This document shows, one piece after another, positions 4,885-8,079 of a stretch of 8,079 nucleotides of DNA. The stretch comes from an uncultured Clostridia bacterium. Its GTDB lineage: Bacteria > Bacillota > Clostridia > Christensenellales > Aristaeellaceae. The stretch covers positions 1 through 8,079 of the forward strand of contig CAMDVP010000138.1 of NCBI GenBank assembly GCA_945877525.1, read 5' to 3'. Within the stretch, counting starts at the first letter, position 1; each line of letters begins with the position of its first letter. The position numbers were made by a program, and so were the translations under genes. The notes beneath the pieces were generated by a model. It did no database searches, was not told the origin of the DNA, and saw only the letters and a program-made list of their open reading frames with translations.

Positions 4885-6660
4885 TTATTCGGCCCTTTCC
4901 AGGAACTCCGCCATGACATAGCCCTCCGCCGCGTCGGTTTTCACATGCACCCATGCAGGATCCTCGCAGCTTTCCAGCACAATAAGCTTCTGGTGCTTGT
5001 ACAAGCGCATGAGAATATCGCAGGCCAGGTTGGGCTCGGCGCGCAGGTTGAGACTACTGTCGTCCTCAATGCCCTCCACCGAGGCCAGGTATGCCCCCTC
5101 GGGCATCTCTCCTGTGACGGGCATCAGGGTGGGCCGGGGCGTAGGCGTGGCGGCCGGAGCCGGAGTATGGGCCAGCTCCGGCCGCAGGGTGGGCAGCGAT
5201 GCCTTGCCTGCGGGCGCCTTGGCCAGGGTCATGCCCGGATAATAAAAGGCCAGGATTTCATAATACTGCTTGTTGTATCGGGCAGCCATCCACTGGGCGC
5301 CCCGCTGGCTCATGCCAACGCCGTGGCCGTACCGCCGGGCCTCCAGGATAAAGTCGCTCTGGGTTTCGGTCAGGGTGACCATCTCATTGTCCGTGCCGCT
5401 GATGGACAGCTTCAGCGCGCGGATCGCCAGCGGGAACAGCTGCAGGGTGACCGTGGCGCTTTCCTCCACGGGGATGAACTCGCTGTACACCGGCGTGGGC
5501 TGGGGGGTGGGCTCCGGCGTAGGGGTGGGCGTTACAGACAGCAGGCTGTTCACGGTGCTTTCCGGCTCGGGAGAGGAAAACAGCAGCAGCTCCTCATCCT
5601 CCTCGGTAGGCGCGGGGAGTTCCGTGCCCCAGGACAGCACCTTCCTTCCCGACCAGGTAAAGGTCACCGTCAACTCGGTGACCATCCGGCTGGGCTCGTC
5701 AAATTTTCTGCCCCCCAGGCTGACGGCGGAAATCCCGTCCACCCGGAAGGCCTCCGGGGAGGGGTCGAAGCCCCGGCGGGTCATCTCCCCGGCCATTTCG
5801 TCGCACAAAAGCGCCAGGAAGTCCTCCGGCAGCCCCGTGCCGGACTTGCTCAGCCGGGCCTTGCGCACCACGCTTTCGGGGTTTTCCAGGTCGTAGGGGT
5901 CGTCGGTCATGGCGTAGTAGCCCCAGTCGCCCCGCCCGCTCCACACATTTTCCACAAGCTCCGTTTGTCCGCCGTTGCTGGCGCTGTAATAGCAGGTGGC
6001 CAGCTTGTCCTTGTACATGCCCACCACGCCAGCGGTTTCCTTCACGGCGCGGGCGGCGTTCTGATGGGCGGGATTCACGCCCTTGAACACCTGGTCGTTG
6101 GTGGTGTCCACCACATCCCAGGCGCGGGAGGCGTCCACATGGCCCAGGGCATAGGTGCGGGCGCATACGGCCTGGGCCTTGAGCGCCTCCATGGGAAAGG
6201 ACTCGCTCATCTCATAGGGCACCACGCCCAGCAGATAATCCTCCACCGAAATGGTCAGCACAGGCTGCAGAAGCCCGCCCTCCACCGTCAGGGTCAGATC
6301 GCCGGGGTACAGGTTTCCGCCCTTTTCAAAGCGAAGACCCGTGCCCTCCGCATCCCCGCTGCGGGTCAGGCGCAGTCCCGCTCCGCCGTCCAGGCTCATG
6401 CCCTGGTAGAACAGATAGAGTTCGCCGCTTCGCACCTGAACCGTCAGCCGGCTGCCTTTAGGAAAGCTCATGGCCGTGCCGGAAGCCGTTTCCGCCGAAT
6501 ATACGCCGTCGAGAATCAGATCGGCGCGGTCGGTCAGGTTCAGGCGGCGCAGGAGCACCCGGATGGTGGGCGCGGCGGCTTCCTCCTCCGCCGGGGCAGG
6601 AAGGGGCGCCAGGGTCAGGCACAGCGCCAGGCAGAAAAGGCGCAGGATCATTTTTCGCAT
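4885..6660 (-). CDS. Secreted SpoIID/LytB-domain protein with C-terminal SH3-like domain
   Basis: A 591-aa exported protein. Residues 1-24 are a signal peptide (basic start, hydrophobic core, APLPAPA before a likely cleavage). A SpoIID/LytB domain spans about 135-480: EDYLLGVVPYEMSESFPMEA (140-159), in which E150 aligns with the catalytic Glu of SpoIID; ALKAQAVCARTYALGH (159-174); DTTNDQVFKG (185-194); CYYSASNGGQTE (223-234); and GHGVGMSQRGAQ (445-456). SpoIID cleaves stem-peptide-free peptidoglycan glycan strands as a lytic transglycosylase during engulfment; LytB-type relatives act in vegetative walls. Unusually, an acidic and Thr-Pro linker (about 349-392, TPTPTPEPTPQPTP) interrupts the domain. 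A second Pro/Thr linker (about 499-518) leads to a bacterial SH3-like domain (about 523-589; LNLRAEP, GYVMAEFLE) for wall binding. The ATG has AAGGAGG (6674-6668) 7 nt upstream. It is first gene of the probable operon. Not a plain spoIID: the canonical protein is shorter and lacks SH3. Confidence 0.87.
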   Translation of the reverse strand: MRKMILRLFCLALCLTLAPLPAPAEEEAAAPTIRVLLRRLNLTDRADLILDGVYSAETASGTAMSFPKGSRLTVQVRSGELYLFYQGMSLDGGAGLRLTRSGDAEGTGLRFEKGGNLYPGDLTLTVEGGLLQPVLTISVEDYLLGVVPYEMSESFPMEALKAQAVCARTYALGHVDASRAWDVVDTTNDQVFKGVNPAHQNAARAVKETAGVVGMYKDKLATCYYSASNGGQTELVENVWSGRGDWGYYAMTDDPYDLENPESVVRKARLSKSGTGLPEDFLALLCDEMAGEMTRRGFDPSPEAFRVDGISAVSLGGRKFDEPSRMVTELTVTFTWSGRKVLSWGTELPAPTEEDEELLLFSSPEPESTVNSLLSVTPTPTPEPTPQPTPVYSEFIPVEESATVTLQLFPLAIRALKLSISGTDNEMVTLTETQSDFILEARRYGHGVGMSQRGAQWMAARYNKQYYEILAFYYPGMTLAKAPAGKASLPTLRPELAHTPAPAATPTPRPTLMPVTGEMPEGAYLASVEGIEDDSSLNLRAEPNLACDILMRLYKHQKLIVLESCEDPAWVHVKTDAAEGYVMAEFLERAE

Positions 6661-6691
6661 GGTTCGGCCTCCTTGTCGGGCTATTCATGGC

Positions 6692-6699
6692 ATTGTATG
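6692..6699 (-). promoter_or_regulatory. Candidate sigma-E-type -10 box before the SpoIID-like gene
   Basis: CATACAAT on the minus strand (6699-6692) matches the -10 consensus CATACAnT of the sporulation mother-cell factor sigma-E as known in Bacillus subtilis. It lies 31 nt before the ATG, so a start near 6685 would suit. The -35 is poor: TTAT, not ATA, sits 16 nt upstream inside the dyad. Weak alone, but spoIID is a sigma-E gene in B. subtilis. Confidence 0.3.
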
Positions 6700-6703
6700 C
6701 ATC

Positions 6704-6732
6704 CGGGGACAAGCCATAACGGCCTGTCCCCG
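6704..6732. promoter_or_regulatory. Strong 12-bp-arm inverted repeat in the operon leader
   Basis: On the minus strand CGGGGACAGGCC (6732-6721) and GGCTTGTCCCCG (6715-6704) flank a GTTAT loop; one position would be a G·U pair in RNA. A T6 run (6738-6733) comes before, not after, the stem on this strand, and on the plus strand the stem is followed by A6, so it is not an intrinsic terminator in either direction. It is either an operator next to the CATACAAT box, a 5'-leader hairpin, or a dispersed repeat. Confidence 0.5.
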
Positions 6733-6751
6733 AAAAAATCAGGCGTACTCT

Positions 6752-6780
6752 ATTGTAACGGATGACGGGTGCGCATTCAT
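6752..6780 (-). promoter_or_regulatory. Possible sigma-A-like promoter of the SpoIID-like operon
   Basis: ATGAAT (6780-6775, 3/6), a 17-nt spacer and TACAAT (6757-6752, 5/6) read leftward just after the AraC stop. If used, transcription would start near 6745 and the 6704-6732 stem would fall in the mRNA leader. Confidence 0.3.
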
Positions 6781-6790
6781 CCCGCGGGCG

Positions 6791-7882
6791 TTACGCATTG
6801 CCGTCCAGGCAGCGCTGCTCGTATTCGCCGGGGGTCATGCCGGTGTATTTTTTGAACACCTGGCAGAAATAGCTTTTGTTGGGATAGCCGCAGGCCGCGC
6901 TGATTTCAGACAGGGTGCGGCCGCTGCCGTCGCCAAGGAGGGACTGCGCCTTTTCCATGCGGGTGCGGGTGAGAAAGGCGGAAAAGTGCTGCCCGGTTTT
7001 CTCATGGAACAGGCGGCAGAAATAGGCGGGGGTCAGTCCCAGGGAACGGCTGAGGTTCTGCTGGGAATAGGGCAGAGAGCAATCGGTCTGGATGGAGGCG
7101 ATGACCCGGTCGATGGGTGCGGACAGCCCCGCGGCAGGGCTTTGCCGCAGGATGGGCGGGAGTGACGCAAGCCATGCCATCAGCGTGTCCCGGGGACGGC
7201 GTGCCATGTCGTGGAGGTTCAGCTCCGCCGTCAGGCTGCGCAGGGACAGCTCCGCATGCTGGCTCCACACCGCCTCCAGCACAAGGGGTACAAAGGCGAA
7301 GCAAATCCGCCCCGGCTCCTGGGCGCCGCGCAGGGCGCGGGTAACATAACCGCCCAGGGCCGTATACTGTCTGCGCTTGATGATGGTTTGCAGATGGGTG
7401 CGGTGCAGCCGGGCCTCCTGCCCCGGAATGGGCGAGGCCTGGGCCCACCAGTCCGAAACCTCCATCAGGCCGCCGCTGTGGGCCGCAAAGTCGAGGGGAT
7501 CGGCAAATTCCTCCCCCACCATGAACAGCCCTTCCTGCTCCAGGGATACTCCAGCCTCCTCCATCAGGGCATGGGCGCATAGCCACAGCGCCATCTTTCT
7601 GGGAAGATGGGCGGGAAAGCGCGTCAGGCACAGCATGGCGGTCACACCGTCGCCCTCCGGGTCAGGCCGGGAAGCGCAGATGCCGATGGGCTTCATGGCC
7701 TGCTCCAGGGCCGCCTGCAGTGCGGCAAGCTGCGCTTCGTCCAGGGGCATGTCGCTTTCCCAGCGGATCATGCGCCAGGCATAGGCTTCTTTCTCATCAG
7801 GCCAGTCAAAGCCCTGGGGAATTTCTCCTTCAAGCAGCGCCGACATGGCCCGGGCCAGGGAACCTTCACGCTGAAACGTCAT
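6791..7882 (-). CDS. AraC-family transcriptional regulator
   Basis: A 363-aa protein whose last 110 residues form the AraC/XylS DNA-binding domain. The first helix-turn-helix lies at about 269-292 (SQQNLSRSLGLTPAYFCRLF at 273-292). The second is at about 322-344 (LSEISAACGYPNKSYFCQVF at 324-343), followed by the family signature KYTGMTPGEYEQR (345-357). FHEKTGQHFSAFLTRTRMEK (292-311) is the usual linking helix. The first 250 residues show no cupin or receiver-domain signature I can name; they are Trp- and Ala-rich and probably carry sensing or dimerisation. The ATG at 7882 is chosen because AAAGGAG (7896-7890) is 7 nt upstream; longer in-frame readings up to 7954 would run through the terminator region. 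It precedes the SpoIID-like operon by 130 nt in the same direction, so it is a candidate regulator of it. Targets cannot be deduced. Confidence 0.9.
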   Translation of the reverse strand: MTFQREGSLARAMSALLEGEIPQGFDWPDEKEAYAWRMIRWESDMPLDEAQLAALQAALEQAMKPIGICASRPDPEGDGVTAMLCLTRFPAHLPRKMALWLCAHALMEEAGVSLEQEGLFMVGEEFADPLDFAAHSGGLMEVSDWWAQASPIPGQEARLHRTHLQTIIKRRQYTALGGYVTRALRGAQEPGRICFAFVPLVLEAVWSQHAELSLRSLTAELNLHDMARRPRDTLMAWLASLPPILRQSPAAGLSAPIDRVIASIQTDCSLPYSQQNLSRSLGLTPAYFCRLFHEKTGQHFSAFLTRTRMEKAQSLLGDGSGRTLSEISAACGYPNKSYFCQVFKKYTGMTPGEYEQRCLDGNA

Positions 7883-7889
7883 GAACGGG

Positions 7890-7896
7890 CTCCTTT
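7890..7896 (-). promoter_or_regulatory. Ribosome binding site that sets the AraC start
   Basis: AAAGGAG on the minus strand, 7 nt before ATG 7882. It overlaps the upstream in-frame ATG at 7903-7901 region, which lacks a site of its own. Confidence 0.75.
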
Positions 7897-7915
7897 CAAA
7901 CATAACAATAAGCGG

Positions 7916-7945
7916 AAAAAGCGGACAGCCTGACGGGGCTGCCGC
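7916..7945 (-). terminator. Intrinsic terminator candidate (leftward), closest to the AraC gene
   Basis: On the minus strand GCGG-CAGCC (7945-7937) pairs with GGCTG-CCGC (7930-7921) with one bulged T, loop CCGTCA, followed at once by T5 (7920-7916). This GC-rich stem plus T-run is a standard intrinsic terminator. It ends only 34 nt before the AraC ATG and 20 nt before its ribosome binding site, so it either ends an upstream minus-strand gene or acts as an attenuator in the AraC leader. Confidence 0.6.
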
Positions 7946-7952
7946 TGACTGC

Positions 7953-7973
7953 AAAAAACACCCCGGGTGGTGT
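7953..7973 (-). terminator. Second intrinsic terminator candidate (leftward)
   Basis: On the minus strand ACACC (7973-7969) and GGTGT (7962-7958) flank a six-base loop, and T6 (7958-7953) follows. The stem is short but GC-rich. Its first two bases are shared with the 11-bp hairpin at 7972-7997, so the two stems partly compete. Confidence 0.5.
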
Positions 7974-8056
7974 CGGAGGGACCGCAGTCCCTCCGACTGT
8001 AATCGTATCCGGCGGCTTTGCCGACGGGGCGGGTCTTTCTCGCCTCCGGCGAGAAA
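7972..8056. repeat. Cluster of three hairpins, probable structured intergenic repeat
   Basis: Three stems lie within 85 nt. The first is a perfect 11-bp stem (7972-7982 with 7987-7997, arms starting GTCGGAGGGAC, loop CGCA). The second is CCG/CGG plus CGGC/GCCG around TTT with one G-A mismatch (8009-8027). The third is a perfect 9-bp stem TTTCTCGCC/GGCGAGAAA with loop TCC (8036-8056), overlapping an 8-bp palindrome GAAATTTC (8053-8060). No coding potential is seen. Sequences of this style (GGAGGGAC and CTCGCCGGAGGCGAG stems in series) recall interspersed intergenic elements of gut Clostridia, but copy number cannot be judged from one window. The element may continue past the right edge. Confidence 0.5.
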
Positions 8057-8079
8057 TTTCCTTACAAATCCGCCGTCCG

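Noticed and set aside
5480..5615. Thr-Pro codon repeats as a tandem DNA repeat or CRISPR-like array
   Set aside because: The repetition is at the protein level (TP linker) with imperfect short units and no spacers.
4504..6765. A 753-codon open frame on the plus strand opposite the SpoIID-like and M56-like genes
   Set aside because: It is His-, Gly- and Gln-rich with no family features, runs antisense to two well-supported genes, and no ribosome binding site was found; typical of GC-rich shadow frames.
6760..6782. GGATGA/TCATCC stem as the AraC terminator
   Set aside because: 6-bp stem with an 11-nt loop and no T-run directly after it on the minus strand.

Overview
The window looks like chromosome from a GC-rich, low-redox member of the Firmicutes, most likely a gut-type Clostridia (Oscillospirales/Christensenellales-like). 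The reasons are strong AGGAGG-type ribosome binding sites, a SpoIID/LytB protein, an M56 (BlaR1-like) membrane protein, a small Sm-like protein of a type common in Clostridia, and coding DNA around 62-67% GC in the lines I counted. The lineage is inference; there is no rRNA or phylogenetic marker here.

Layout, left to right. (1) 1-500, minus: 5' part of a flavin reductase-like gene that runs off the left edge. (2) 501-589: a compact divergent regulatory region with two overlapping sigma-A-like promoters and two short inverted repeats. (3) 590-2375, plus: a two-gene unit, an AEC-family transporter followed 19 nt later by a membrane-anchored metallophosphoesterase. (4) 2376-2933: a lower-GC patch with one 65-aa Sm-like gene (2482-2679, plus, about 44% GC) and a gene-free convergent junction holding two stem-loop candidates. 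(5) 2934-6660, minus: an apparent three-gene operon transcribed right to left, SpoIID-SH3 protein, then M56-like membrane protein, then MazG-like NTP pyrophosphohydrolase (gaps 37 and 18 nt). (6) 6661-6790: leader of that operon, with a 12-bp-arm inverted repeat and two candidate promoters. (7) 6791-7882, minus: an AraC-family regulator. (8) 7883-8079: non-coding, with two candidate intrinsic terminators reading leftward and a run of three hairpins that looks like an intergenic repeat element.

How the genes may work together: the SpoIID-like secreted protein probably cleaves peptidoglycan glycan strands. The M56-like protein has sensor topology but lacks the first His of HExxH and has no BlaI-type repressor gene beside it, so it is better read as a non-proteolytic relative with an external domain. 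The AraC gene immediately upstream is a candidate local regulator. I found no transposase, integrase, CRISPR array, tRNA, rRNA or recognisable defence or secondary-metabolite cluster. The most unusual points are the degenerate M56 protein in an envelope operon, the SpoIID domain interrupted by a Thr-Pro linker, and the dense dyad structure in the three intergenic control regions. I do not see a convincing new multi-gene system.
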